From: Vanilla planifolia
Lineage: Eukaryota > Streptophyta > Magnoliopsida > Asparagales > Orchidaceae
Reading direction: 5' to 3'
Length of the DNA: 64,000 nt
NCBI GenBank assembly: GCA_023846275.1
Contig: CM043875.1
Span: forward strand, 24,060,593-24,124,592
Under the pieces are notes generated by a model. The model did no database searches. It saw only the letters and a list, made by a program, of their open reading frames with translations, and was not told the origin of the DNA. Below are positions 48,401 to 60,714 of the stretch, piece by piece. Positions within the stretch are counted from its first letter, which is position 1; every line of letters begins with the position of its first letter. The position numbers and the translations under genes are program-made.

Positions 48401-49230
48401 GTTGCCACATAGATTGACTTAGACCCATGTTCTACATCTTCAAGCTATGATAAGAATGTAGAGGAGAAGAACTTATTTTTACTTTTAGTAGGGATGATGA
48501 TTCTTCAAATAATGTGGAAGGAAGAGGACAAGATCTTATGGCACATTATGAGGCTTCTTCTGAGAGTGAAGATAATGAGGCATCAAAACTCACTTGAAAT
48601 GGTTCAAAAAGTTGTTTGCTTGAAGTCATTGATTAATTCAATTCAATTTCTAAGAAATATAACATCACATAGAAGGACCATATACAATATTTCAATCTTT
48701 ATAATGTTTTAAAAGAAAAGAATGAAACATTCTTACATGATTTTGTAATTTATTTAAGATGATCTTGCTAAAAAAAGTTAGCTTGAATGCTAAGGAGTAA
48801 ATTGTCATTATACAATTTAAGAATTTAAATTCAAATTGTATTTCATCTCAATTCAAGCTTAAGAATATTTCTTTTGAAAACTTTTAGTCAATGCATTATG
48901 TAAGTAGTTTTTTTTGTGTCTCATCAATTACTTACAATTATTGTATGAACAAGGGTGACATTTCAAATGACTACAAGATTAGATTGAATGTGTTGTCTAG
49001 ACTAAAATCTATTTTGGTTCAAATTTCTAGTTTTTATGTTGTTGTGTCCATGCTTCTTTGATTGAATTTGAAAAGAGGAGGAACCCCTGCGAGGCATGTT
49101 GTTTAATATTCTATTTATTAACTCCTATGGTTTAAAGTTGATTCTTTAAATTTATAATATACATGCATATAGGAGAAGAAAAGAAATTGTACCCCTTAAT
49201 TGTGTTTTTGTCTAAATAAGCTACACTTTT
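48401..49230 (+). pseudogene. SIRE-like post-gag region, copy 2
   Basis: Frames show YEASSESEDNEASKL, the acidic-serine stretch typical after the gag zinc knuckle in SIRE-like elements, then KEKNE and a second knuckle relic at 48933-48970 (YNYCMNKGDISNDY, Cys and His lost), then a SIWVQ-like end. The expected protease, integrase and RT never appear. At 49231 a gypsy LTR interrupts it. Confidence 0.55.
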
Positions 49231-50835
49231 TGTTACACCCCTCACTTTGGCTAGCTAATGTTGGATCTTAAATGACCTTGGTGATTGTTTTTCTCTTTAT
49301 TTGATGAACTAAGTAATTTAATTTGTGTTAGTTTGGATTGCTTGTTGCTCATATGATGTGTGATATGATTCTTATTTTCACTTAGCATGACCTTAGCCTT
49401 ATCTAACACTCTCATGTAACAATTTAATTTGCATGAAATCCTTGAATTTTGGAAATCCAAGGTGGCTACATAACTTAAGAATGTTTAGACTTTCAATGGC
49501 TTTGATTACATGTAATTTAGGAAGGATGTTAACACTTATTTTTGAGTCATTTGTTTAACTTGAAACCTTTAATTAAGTAAGTGGTAACTAACCAAACTAA
49601 GAGAGCTATAAGGATCTAAAGTAAAAATCAAGGTTAGTAATGTGATGTAAAGAAGAATGAATCCTTGTCAATTATTTCTATTGTTTCAATGGAGAGAAAC
49701 TTTTATGGATAGGTATAAAAGATCTCATGGGAAGTGTTTTACAAGAAGTTTAGAAACCCTAGAATTTAGGCATTGCAGGGAGATTTAAACCTATGAGGTG
49801 CAAAGAGGTGGTAAGCCAAGACCAAGAAAATGGAAGAGAAACCACAAGTTTGAATTAAGAAGAAGAAGACTCTTTGGAGTAGTATGCTACACTACTTAGA
49901 GGTAGGATGAACCTTGAGATCATAAATTTAATTGTAAATATATTCTAGGTAATAAAGTTGGTTATTTTGCTAAAGCATTCATGCAATATTATGGGGCTAT
50001 GATCATGTTAAGATTTGTTAAGTTTCTATCCCATGGACTTTAATATAAGAAGAGGTGATGAAGAAACTAAGCCATGTTGTTATCATTATACTTATTAAAA
50101 GAATGCTTAAGCACTATTAGAATCAGAAGAATGACAATTCTTTATGGCCTATTCTTATTCAAGAAAAATACTTATTACAAGACTAAAAATGGGGATTACC
50201 AGGTGTATGGAAATATATATTTTAGGTCAAGCCTAAGGTGGAGTAGTACATAGGATATTAAGAGTTTTTATATTGTTTCATTTATGTTAGATTCTAGATT
50301 TGTATATTACCAATGAGCTATGATGTTTCATTAGCATATCACTTATGGATTATCTTTCAATTTTTAAGTTACTTTGGTATCATGCACACGTTAATCTGTT
50401 GTTGGTGGGTCCCCCATCTTATGATGAACTAGTTCAATATGAACTGCTTGATAAATTGTTAAAGGATATTATTCATTTTAGATGGCACACCTTGAGCTTA
50501 ATGGTCAAATTAGAGGATAATGGCACAAATTTTGATTGTTAAGCCTAAGTGAAATGTGGTTAACCAAGTACACTAACTATTGCATGGTTTTGATGCACCT
50601 AAAGATTTTATAAAAAAATATTTTGGGTGCTAAAAATTGTGTTAGGCAAAAGTAGTATTAAAGTTTAGGATAAGATAACCTATGTTAAAGTAGCTCAAGT
50701 TAGAGTTTAGGGCATCTCTAGGCATACAATATTTAATCTTATTAAGGTGAGGATTGATAGGATAAGGGGTTAAATAAGTTAGATGTATTTTTAAGTATTC
50801 TAGTTTTTACCCTATGTAATATAATGTGGTATGCT
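49231..50835 (+). repeat. 5' LTR of the nested gypsy element (internally deleted)
   Basis: Its first 0.9 kb matches 51725-52620 in order (GGCTAGC, GGATTGCTTGTTG, CATGAAATCCTTGAATTT, AAGCCATGTTGTTRTYATTAT). Its last 0.6 kb matches 56120-56480 (GCATATCAC, TTACTTTGGTATCATG). About 3 kb present in the other LTR is missing between them, near 50115-50270. Confidence 0.7.
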
Positions 50836-51724
50836 TCCTTGGTAAGGATGGTCAGAACATATGGAGCTAGAATGATAGGTTTGATGGGTAGTGTTCATGC
50901 CTTAGGAGGTACCTATTTAATTTGTCATGTTTCTAAACTAATGACTTTTGATGAGATCCATTTTCAACTTTTTGTGTAGAACCTTGGACAATCACTTCAA
51001 AGGCACCTAGTTTCATTTGACACTTGTTATCATGTCTTTATTGAGTCTACCACAACAAATGAAAATGAGGCTCATTTAAAGACTAGACAAATAGACAAAT
51101 TTGGATATTTCTAATAACAAAAGAACTAGAAGATTTGGAGGTAAAAGGTCGATAAGAAGATTTAATAGAGCCAATTAGTTTGTACCCTCCTTAACATGGC
51201 TAATTAATGAGATATCAATGGGATAATATAGAGAATGGGTTTGTAGCTACATCCTTTGCAACAAGAGGCAAGTTAATGCTTGTAAATATAGGGTAGATGT
51301 TTGCTTCAAATGCATGAAGTCACGTCAAATGAAGGTAAATATTCTAAGAATATCTATAGTGCTTGATAGATGGGACCTATTCCAGGAAGGCAGTCAAAGT
51401 TCTAAATAGTCGACAACACACTACAGAGACATCAAGTATGATTTTATTTTGTAGTTCTAGTTTGAGCATTGTTTTAGAATCTAGAACATCATATTCTTTT
51501 CTTTGTGAGTCTGCTTAGGAGACAGTTATGGGTGTTTAAGGTCAATTATTGTCAAATTTATGGAGAATTTGATTTTTGCAGGGAAATCCCAACACGATTT
51601 AGAGTTCCATAGATTAATCAAAAGAATAATAAGCTACCTGAGTGATTGATAATGAGGTTTGAAGCAAGTTGCTAGAGTTATTTGGTGGACTTTGAGGACA
51701 AAATATAATTTATTGTGTGGAGAA
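50836..51724 (+). pseudogene. Short gag-type internal region of the nested gypsy element
   Basis: Begins GGATGGTCAGAACATATGGA, closely matching the minus-strand element at about 37210, so this is probably the gag start context (Met-Val-Arg-Thr). A CFKCMKS-like zinc-knuckle trace occurs near 51302-51325. It ends with GAGGACAAAATATAATTTAT and the polypurine TGTGTGGAGAA (51714-51724), as in the family. There is no room for pol. Confidence 0.5.
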
Positions 51725-54700
51725 TGTTACACCCATCATTTTGGCTAGCATGCATTGGGCATTAGCTAAACAAGGTGATCCTTTTGCATCTTTATTTGAC
51801 AAATAAAATTCTTTGATTTTAGTTAGCTTGGATTGCTTGTTGTGCATAGGATGAGTGATAAGGTGCTTATGTTCACCTTGCATGAACTTAACCATGTCTA
51901 TATCCCTTAGATGGCATTGCAATTGACACGAAATCCTTGAATTTAGGAAATCTAAGGTGGTGACATGGCTTAGGAATGTTTTACATTTGAATGGCCATCA
52001 TTACATGCAATTTTGGAAGGATATTAAGCCTTAACTCTTAATCATTTCTCTCCCTTGGTTCCTTCATTTAAGGAGCCAATAACAAGCTAGATCAAGAGAG
52101 TTATAAGATACTTATCTAAGGTAAGAATCAAGGTTAGTCATGTGCTGCAAAGAAGAGTAAATTTTAGCTGACTCTTTGTGGTGCTTTAATTATAAGAAAC
52201 TTTTATTATTGTGTATAAAGGATTGTGGATAGTTTTTGTAAGAGTTTTAGAAATGATTTCAATGAGGATATCTAAAACTCCGAGGAGCCAATGTGAGATA
52301 CAAGTCATGAGCAAGGAAAAGAAAGGAAAATTACAAGCATGAAGTAAGAAAAAGAAGACACTTTGGAGTACTCCACTACACTACTCAATGGTAAGAAGAA
52401 CTTTAAGATCACACATTTAAATGTAAATAAATTCTAGTATTAAAATTGGATATTTTTCTGAAGCATGCATGTGACAATATAGGACTATGAACATGTTAAG
52501 ATTTTCTAAATTTCCTTCTCATGAACCATAATGTGAAAATAATAGATGATGAAACCAAGCCATGTTGTTGTTATTATACTTGTCAAGAGCATTTATATGA
52601 TGTCATTCTTAAGTTGTTCACCTGAAGATTTAATTTAGAATTATTGATGATGACCATGATGCCATACCCATGCCATGATGTTAAGTTTTCATGATTCAAT
52701 GCATGCTTAAGTCAAGATTCCATCTAAATTCTTGATTTTGCATGAAATTTGTGAAAATTACCTTCGTAAATGTTAAGAATTTACCATAACCATGACTTAT
52801 ACCTTTTAACATAATTATTTTCATGCAAATTTTCTAATTCATATTGTGCAAAACTCAAGAAATTATTGAACAATTCTTGTTTAATAGAAATCATGAATTG
52901 TTATAGCTTTTATGATATGTTTAAAGAGAGGAGTCGTTGAAACTAAGACATGATATAGTTTTTTATTTTTGTGCTAAATAAGAAGAAACCTTGATACCAT
53001 GCTTACATTATAATCTTTCTTAAGTTGATAGAATTCATTTATGTCGTGATTCTTAGAACTTATGCTAATAATTGGATGAAATAATGTTACTTTATGGAGA
53101 ACTTATGATTGCTAAGAACATTATTAGGTTTTGTCATGTAATAAATTAGTTCAATTATGATGAATTTATGTTGCCAATATTGGTTTTATGACATGATAAA
53201 ATTACTTAATGATCATGAGAATGGTAACAAAATAATGATTTTCTTCTTGTGTAAATATATTCCAAGTTTAGGTCAAGAGCTCCTAAGTTGTAGTATTTGT
53301 AGCCAAACATAATAATCTTGCAAAAAAAATTGTGTATTGCATTAGGTATGTTCATATAGCTTTTTTACATGGATACGTTTAGGCCATGTATGGTATCATT
53401 AAGATCTTATGAGGATGCAAATGTTACTTTGGCACTTAGAGCTCTAGGTTTCTAAGCAATAAGCTTAAGAGATTGGTTTAAACCTTAGAAGAAGGCTATG
53501 TTTGGTGAATTTCTTAGCTAAGCTTTGTTGTGAGGTTGTTATGAATAGTTAGGTTTATATTAGGTTAGATTTAGCAAAGTTGTCCAATCATAATTTCCAT
53601 GTGAAATCAAAGGATTATAGATGATGTTTTAGCCATGTGTGACTTTGTCTTAGAGAAATTCTTGGCCAATAAAGATTAGAGTAGAAGATGATAGTCAAAG
53701 CTAGACTTGATTGAATTTCATGATCCACTTGGAGGATGTTGATTTAGGCCACTTATGATGTTTAAGGATAAGGAGTAGTATAGACATAGCATTGGGTATG
53801 ACAATCTTGTCATTATATGCTTAATATAAAAGAATTAGATTTGAGTATATGATGATGCAAAGCTCAAGTGAAGTGTTAGAATAACTTTAGTTGGGCTTGG
53901 AGTTGAGTTGTGATTCTTGAAAGAATCTTAGGACTTAGTGATTAAGGTAAATAAAGTAATTCTTAGGTAAACAATGGAGTTAGGCAAGATCTACTTATAA
54001 ACCAAAACCAAGGGTGAACTTTTACAGTCAAGATGGGCTTGGTGCCTCACATTAAGCCTTGGGAATAATTGATAAAGGCTTAACTAAGAACTTTAAATGC
54101 ATTAGGAGACCTTGGGAAGGACCTTAGATGGCTTTAAGACAAGAATTGTTCTTGTGGTCGTAGGGATGTTGACTTAGGATTCATGAAATTAGCCTTAAAA
54201 TGAAGGATAAGATTTAGTGATGGTGTCATGAAAGAAAAATGGTTAAGGGATAAGAATTAGGAAGTTTTTTGTGTTAACTATTTGACTTAATTAGCTTTAA
54301 ACTAAGATTATAGGCAATTTGTGATCCTAATAAATCTTAGGGTTTGAAATTGGTATACTCTAGGTTGAAGATTTAAAATTTTAAGACTTTATTCAAACAC
54401 TTTCTAGTTTTGATTATAAAATAGGTTAAGGTCACGAGTAACTCTTGAAAGAGAGCTTTAATGCAAATAGATAGATAATAATCTCAACTTCAATGAAATA
54501 ACCAACATAAAATTGTGAAATAGTAGGCATCATAATGAGTCTTATATGACTCATGGCATAGGTACTATTCATAATAAAGGTCAATTGTATTTTACCTTTC
54601 ATCATAATCATATCTAATCTAAACCAATGGATGAGTTCACTATGATACAATTGTCCTTATTATTTTAACTCAATTTGATAAAACATTTAGACTAATTGTT

Positions 54701-56484
54701 AGTAGTACCTCATCTTAATGTGACTCACTTTGATAATCTTTAATGTATGATGTTTGAACGGGCTCTCATGACACAATGTTTACCAATTTTAAAAGTATGT
54801 TAATCAATCAATAAACTTAGCCATGGACTATGATATTATTATATTCTATAAAATATTAATTTTAAAAAAAGAATATTAATTTGTGAGGTGATTGATCAAT
54901 AAAGAAATTAAATATCAAATAATGTAGTTTTTAAGTAGAGCTAAAAATGTTTAGAATAGGTTTGGGTTTAAGCTTGGTAGATACTTAGGTTTCAATTTCT
55001 TGCACTAAGAACCTTAAAGATGGAATTTAGGTTGTAACAAGAACACGAGCACTTGTTGACTCTTAAAACATGCTATGGTTAAGGATTTAGATTTGTGATG
55101 ATAAGCTTGACTAAGGGTTAGTTGTTCACTTAGAGTTTGGCTAAACTCTAACCATAATTTGGCTTATTTCATTATGATCATTAATAACCCTATTTAGGTT
55201 CTTAAGGCATGGGTTGGATATATGAATGATCAAGGAATTTTATATGGTTTAGGAGAGTCCTTCAGGAAGGGTGTAGTTGCTCAGGTTTGCTTGAGAAATT
55301 TAAGATATTAATGAAGCTCTAGTAAACCCGTATTTGGAGTGATTGTTGATGACTTTGGAAATGTGTCCAAGGATTGAAGAAAAGGATTTGGTCTTGAGTG
55401 GAAGCATAAGTGGTCATCCAAAATGAAAACAAGGTCATAAAAAGGATCTCAGGTAGGGTTAAGGGAAAGATTGTTGGCAAAGACTAAATTTAACTGTGAT
55501 ATTAGATAGTTTAAGGTATCTTAGATAGTTGAATTAAGGTTTAAAAGTAACATAAGGTCACCACAAAAAATTGTTGAAAACCTAACATAAATTATTATGG
55601 TTTTGGGAGGAAACCATAAAATGCCTAAAAAGCAAATTATGATTTTGGGACGAAACCATAGAATGCCTAAATTTTGAATAAGGTTTAAGGAAAACTCTAG
55701 GATGACTACTAACTTATTTGAGATTTAATGAATCCCAAGGATCATTTATAATTATTTGGGTAAGTAGTTTGAGATATTCTTAAATGATATTCCTGATTAT
55801 GGTATTGATTATACTCTACTTATATAGATTTGTTATAGTACCTTGTCACTACATGTTTATTTATAATATAAAATGAGGATTCTATATAAATCTCTAGCTT
55901 AGTCCTCTTTATCTTTTATTTATAGGTCCAATGACAGAAAATTTCTTAAGTGCTAGAGTTCAGGGTTTTTAAGTTATTCGTCCAGAAATTTTAACAAATT
56001 TACTAGCTTATTTGGTTTTAGTGGTAGTGATGTTATTTCATTATGACTCTAATGTTTGTAGTTTGATGGACTTGGGATGTATCAGACATTTATTCATGGA
56101 CTTGGATATTAGCATCATTTATATTACTTTATTTATGTTAGTTTGTTGATTTTTAGATGATTTGTGAGTTATGATATTTTGTTGGCATATCACGTATATA
56201 CTGTATTACAAGTTTATAGGTTACTTTGGTATCATGTATATGACAATGTGGTTAATAAGTTACTTAGCCTAGGCTAAACTAGTTTAGTTTTAGTTGAGTG
56301 GCCACATGGTAAAGAACATTATTCATTTTGGGTGCTATCCAAATATCAAATTAGGGGATCATAACTCCTAATTTGGATGTCAAGCTTAAGGAGCAAAATT
56401 TGTCTAGCTAAGGAAATTAATTAGTGCATAAGTTTTGTTGCACTCAGGGATTTGATAAAAATGTTTTGGCACTAAAATGTTGAA
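51725..56484 (+). repeat. 3' LTR (at least 4.75 kb) of the nested gypsy element
   Basis: Starts TGTTACACCCATCATTTTGG right after the polypurine tract. Its ends match the 5' LTR, and its middle (52620-56120) is non-coding, rich in TTAAGG/TAGGTT words. It lacks the last 200 or so bases of the LTR. Short ORFs such as 54650-54432 have no motif. Confidence 0.55.
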
Positions 56485-57001
56485 TGTGATGCTACTCATG
56501 TATTTACAAGAGTTTGTTTTGTAATGCTTTTAAGACATTTTGTAGAACCCTTTGATTTTATTATTAAAACCATCAATAATTGGTATTAGAGAATTCATTT
56601 ATTGAGGGGGACAAGATGTATGCCTTGAATTTGACACTATTATGATTATGTTTCATTTGTTTTGCTACTATGCTTATGCAACTGAATGAACAATAAAGTT
56701 GTTTCTATTGTATTATTGAAGTTATTATTGCACACTTGTGTTATTCACTTTGTTATATTTTTGTTCAAGTTTTCTCTACCATGAAACCATTATTTTGTTG
56801 ATCTTTATTTAGTTTTATCATTTGGTGCATGAAAAAAAGGAGAGAAATATGAAAAATGAAAAGGTATGCATGTGTCCTAATGTACTTGTTATGAATTGTT
56901 TGAATTACATATATTAAGGGAGAGCATTTGTGTGCTTATTTTCATTTGTCTTTTCATTTCATTATTTGTTCATTCATTTTGTCATCATCGAAAGAGGGAG
57001 A
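56485..57001 (+). mobile_element. SIRE-like copy 2, 3' tail of the internal region
   Basis: Colinear with copy 1 at about 44490-45003: GATGCTACTCATGTRTTT, TTGCACACTTGTGTTATTCA, AGTTTTATCATTTGGTGCAT and TTTTGTCATCATCRAAA, ending in the polypurine tract GAAAGAGGGAGA (56990-57001). It continues the sequence interrupted at 49230. Confidence 0.7.
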
Positions 57002-59261
57002 TAGTCATAGCCTTGGTCATTGTAGCACTTGTTTAATGACAACAAAACTTTTGTATTTCTTTTGCTAACATTTTTCTTAAATGTTTGTTAGATCATGTCT
57101 CAAAATTAGAATGGTCTAGTCAAATGAAGAGCTTAATCAATTGTTTTATGGAGCAATGCACATGTGAAGATGTGCTTTAACACCATTATGGTTTTACTCA
57201 TGCTTAGCACAACTATCAAATAATGTAGTCATTGCTCTAACTCTTAGTAGAGTGGCTACCTTTGTGAGAACATCTACTATGCTTTATTATGGATTAAAAC
57301 TAGTTAAATGAATAACTTTTTCTTTTATGGCACATAAGGTTGCATTGATGCAATCCATGCATGTATCTTAAGGTTTGCACTTGATACAATATTATTCAAA
57401 TATGTCTTAAAGAACATTAAGATTAAAGGTTTGCACTTTCATGACATGATCAACATCTTTAGAGTGTAAATTACTTTAAGTAATGCAAATTTTTTACCTT
57501 CAGTATTTGTACCATTTCACTATAGTGCAATACAACTTCCATTTAATGACTTCGAATAATGCTTTGGTTAAGGGATATCCATATTATTTTGCATACGTTG
57601 TATTGCTCATACAAGTAAGATATACATATTGCACAAGTACACTAAGGTTTACCTAAGAAGAGTATGCTTGTGGTTTAGATTATTGAAGCTTCATACTGTA
57701 CATTGTTATATTTTTTTAGTTGCACGATGTAGTAATTTTAGTATTTAAGCTAGAGTTTTCGATGTCATATAAGTATAATAAGTTATTTGTATTTGTGCAA
57801 TCCTTGTATCATTGTATTAATAGTTTAAAAATTAGGTTCTATGCAAGCCAAATTATGTCGTACCTGTACAATCTCACCATCAAACCAAAATGATTGATTT
57901 AACCAAGTAGTATGCGTTATGTATGGAGTTGAATTTATGCATTGTCATATAAGTACATTATCACCTTCATATGAGTATAATCATTGTATAAGCATAATGA
58001 GTAGGAAGGATTGGGCTTAAGCAATCTAATTTCCTTCGTACATGTATGCACACACTTTGTTCATGTACACTGTATATTTACTTGAGGGTATGGCTTGAGA
58101 ACTTAGTCATACAGTGAGCAAAGTTGTGTCGTATAAGTATGATCCCCTTTAAAACTAATACAATCCCTTAAAATTTGTATAAATGAGCTTGTCCTAATTT
58201 TTATCAATAGTATACAAAGCTATGTTCCATAGTATTTCCCTAAGAACATAAAAATTGGGTTGTTTAGATTTATTTTATTCATACCACATGATGTCCTTAC
58301 CATGTTAGTATGATACATTGAGAGCTTAGAAATAAGATAATTAAATAATAGTATAGTCAGAGCATTTTCCTCTTAATAACTTTTAACTCTAGGTAATCTT
58401 GTTATCATAATAGCATAATCATTATCCCAAGAGCTTAACAGCTAGTTTGGTTATTTTGAGAAAAGAATTTTAGCCATTAAAACTTCTTAATCTGTATATA
58501 ATTTTTTAATTAATATAAATAGAAGTAGTTTTTGAGGTAAAACGAAGTGATTGATTAGCTTAAGTACAAAATATTTAGAAAAGAAAGGATAAAAAGGGTT
58601 TTAGGTGGTGTTTTACATAGTGAAGTTCCTTTCATCTTGCTACTTCATTTGGCCAATAATTGCATCATTTTTTCAACCATTGCATAAAGCATTCACACAC
58701 TACTTGGTAAAAATTTTTCATTTCATTTTGAACATTTTTTCATAAATTCTCTTAGGTGGACAAAATAGGATATATGTATGCATTAATTTTTTTTATTAGT
58801 TGTAATTCTTTGCAAGTTATTGTGCACTCTTTTAGTGATGTTGAACCCTACCTGGCTACAAAAGAAAAGGGGTGGATTTGTGTAGGCTTGAATACCTAGT
58901 TGTGACAAAAATGGTATATATTTATAAGGTTTACCTCAACTAACTATAATAAAATAGGAATAGATTGTAGTGGAACCCTAGCTATTTAGCTAGAGGTGAA
59001 TGCAGATCTAGGTTTGGATCAAACCACCTAAAATCATATTATGTATTCAATATTTCTTATAGGTCCACACAATGATTCATAAAGGTAACCACCACTCTAC
59101 AAACTTGTTTCTATATGCTATTAAGAGAAATTAAGATAATCAAAAAACTTTTGTTACAAGAGCACTCAAAGATACTATTAATTCAACTATTCAAATTGCA
59201 TTTTTTTTTGTAATATGCACAATTCACCCCTCTTGTGGACATCGACACTTAATATTTTCCA
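57002..59261 (+). repeat. SIRE-like copia LTR 3 (about 2.3 kb)
   Basis: Runs from the polypurine tract to a primer binding site and is colinear with LTR 2 throughout. The TATA box TATAAATAGA is at 58514-58523. It ends CTTAATATTTTCCA. Confidence 0.75.
58514..58523 (+). promoter_or_regulatory. TATA box of LTR 3
   Basis: TATAAATAGA at the same LTR position as the LTR 2 box, followed by AGTAGTTTTTGAG and, about 100 bases later, the conserved CATAGTGAAGTTCC. Confidence 0.65.
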
Positions 59262-59265
59262 AAAA

Positions 59266-59277
59266 TGATATCAAAGC
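59266..59277 (+). other. Primer binding site of copy 3
   Basis: TGATATCAAAGC, two changes from TGGTATCAGAGC, directly after the LTR end. Both changes are G to A. Confidence 0.7.
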
Positions 59278-59319
59278 ATGATTGTATCTAGCGACTAAAG
59301 ATCCTAGAAAAGATCAACA

Positions 59320-60714
59320 TGTCTCACAATTGCTAGTCAAACATGTTATTTTAGTGGAAGGTGCTACCTCTTATACTCAACTTCATTACAAAGGAGAATT
59401 TTACTTATTTTGGAAAAAATGTATAGGGAGTTTTCTTGAATCAATAGATGTAGAATTTTAGGGCATTATATAAAATAAGTTTAAATTTCTTATGAAAAAA
59501 ATCTAGGAAATGAAATTTTATGGAAGAAAAATCATTTTAGGGCATATGGAAAATCAAAAGTACAACTCAATTCTAAAGTTCTAAATATTCTTCATTATGG
59601 GGAATGCAATATGGAACCTATCAAGTTAAGGAATCCAAATTGATTATACATGATAATAAGTTGTTAATAGTGATGAGACTAATAAAGGTGTGTTTAAATG
59701 GACTTTCCATTCTTAGTGGAGAATTTTCTATAATGGAAAATATGAGATAGATTATATAGGTGTTTATTAAGGAGCATGATCCTTTTATGGAAGTTATTAA
59801 AGCCTCAAAAAACTTGGACCCTCTCTTCTTGGATGAAATACTTGAAGTACTCTAACCAATGAAATGGAGATGTTAATAGAAGAGAAGAGGAATCTTAGTT
59901 CGAGTAAAAAAAGAAAGAAGACCTTGCTTTGAGGGCTACTTCAGTTACACCAGAGGACAAATCTTAATTCTACAATGATGTAGAATTTACAACTAAAGGA
60001 CTAACCAAATTATTAAGAAGAGTCTAAAGAAAACTTAATAATAATAATAATAAAAAGAAGAAGAAAAAGAAGGTAAGTACGATTGGGGCACATTGTTATG
60101 AATGTAATGGCATAAGATACTATCACCCGTAGTATCCAAATTTATTGAAAAAAAGAATAAAAATATGAAAGGAAAGAAGTCTTAGAAGACCATGGCTATT
60201 ACTTGGACTAACATAAACTTATTTTTACATCTTCAAACCTGAGGAGAATGAAGAGGAGAAGGGCTTGCTTTGCCTTTCTACTATGGTTGTTGAATGCTCA
60301 AGTCTGGAATGAAGAAGAAAAGATCGTATTTATCTTATTGCTCATCACGAAGCTTAATCTAATAGTGGTAGTAATGAGATATCAAAACTCTTAAAAAATG
60401 AATTAAAAAGTTATTTGCTCAAATTGGTTGATTCATTCAATTAAAGTTTTATGAATGAAGTCTTTGTGATGATTTAAAAGAAAAGAATGAAAAATACTTA
60501 GCAAATAGCTTGAATGTTAAGGTGAAACTATCATTGAACAATTTAAGAATTTACATTCATACTATTTTTCACCACTATTCATGCAGTAGGATGTTTCTTT
60601 AAGAAAAGTTAAGTCTATGCATGTTGGAAATAAACTTTCTTATGTTTCATGAATCTCTTGCAATTATTGTTTGAAAAAGGGTTTTTTCTTAAAGGATTGT
60701 AAGATTAGATTGTG
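59320..60714 (+). pseudogene. SIRE-like gag and post-gag region, copy 3
   Basis: Colinear with copy 2. Pieces of copia gag (GSFLESIDVE, KVLNILH) are followed by a knuckle relic at 60094-60140 (CYECNGIRYYHP then stop; His and last Cys are Tyr) and a Lys-rich stretch. A second knuckle at 60659-60700 reads CNYCLKKGFFLKDC, with three Cys intact and His replaced by Phe. The sequence breaks off near 60714 in an LTR fragment. Stops in every frame. Confidence 0.65.
60033..60052. repeat. (AAT)n microsatellite
   Basis: A run of AAT triplets inside the Lys-rich region before the gag zinc knuckle, followed by an AAG-rich stretch. Copy 2 has a shorter A/G-rich tract at the same place. Confidence 0.85.

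Larger units (their letters stand above)
49231..56484 (+). mobile_element. Large-LTR Ty3-gypsy-like element nested in the SIRE-like copy 2
   Basis: The 5' LTR starts TGTTACACCC at 49231, the internal region is about 50836-51724, and the 3' LTR starts TGTTACACCC at 51725 and runs to about 56484, where it is truncated. The interrupted SIRE-like tail resumes at about 56485 at the position expected from copy 1. No RT or integrase is present. Because the 3' LTR end is missing, no target-site duplication can be checked. Confidence 0.7.

Noticed and set aside
42287..60714. A novel repeat-based host system built from the repeated CATACAAGTATG words
   Set aside because: The words recur because they belong to three homologous LTRs. 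Polypurine tracts, primer binding sites and gag explain the layout as retrotransposon.
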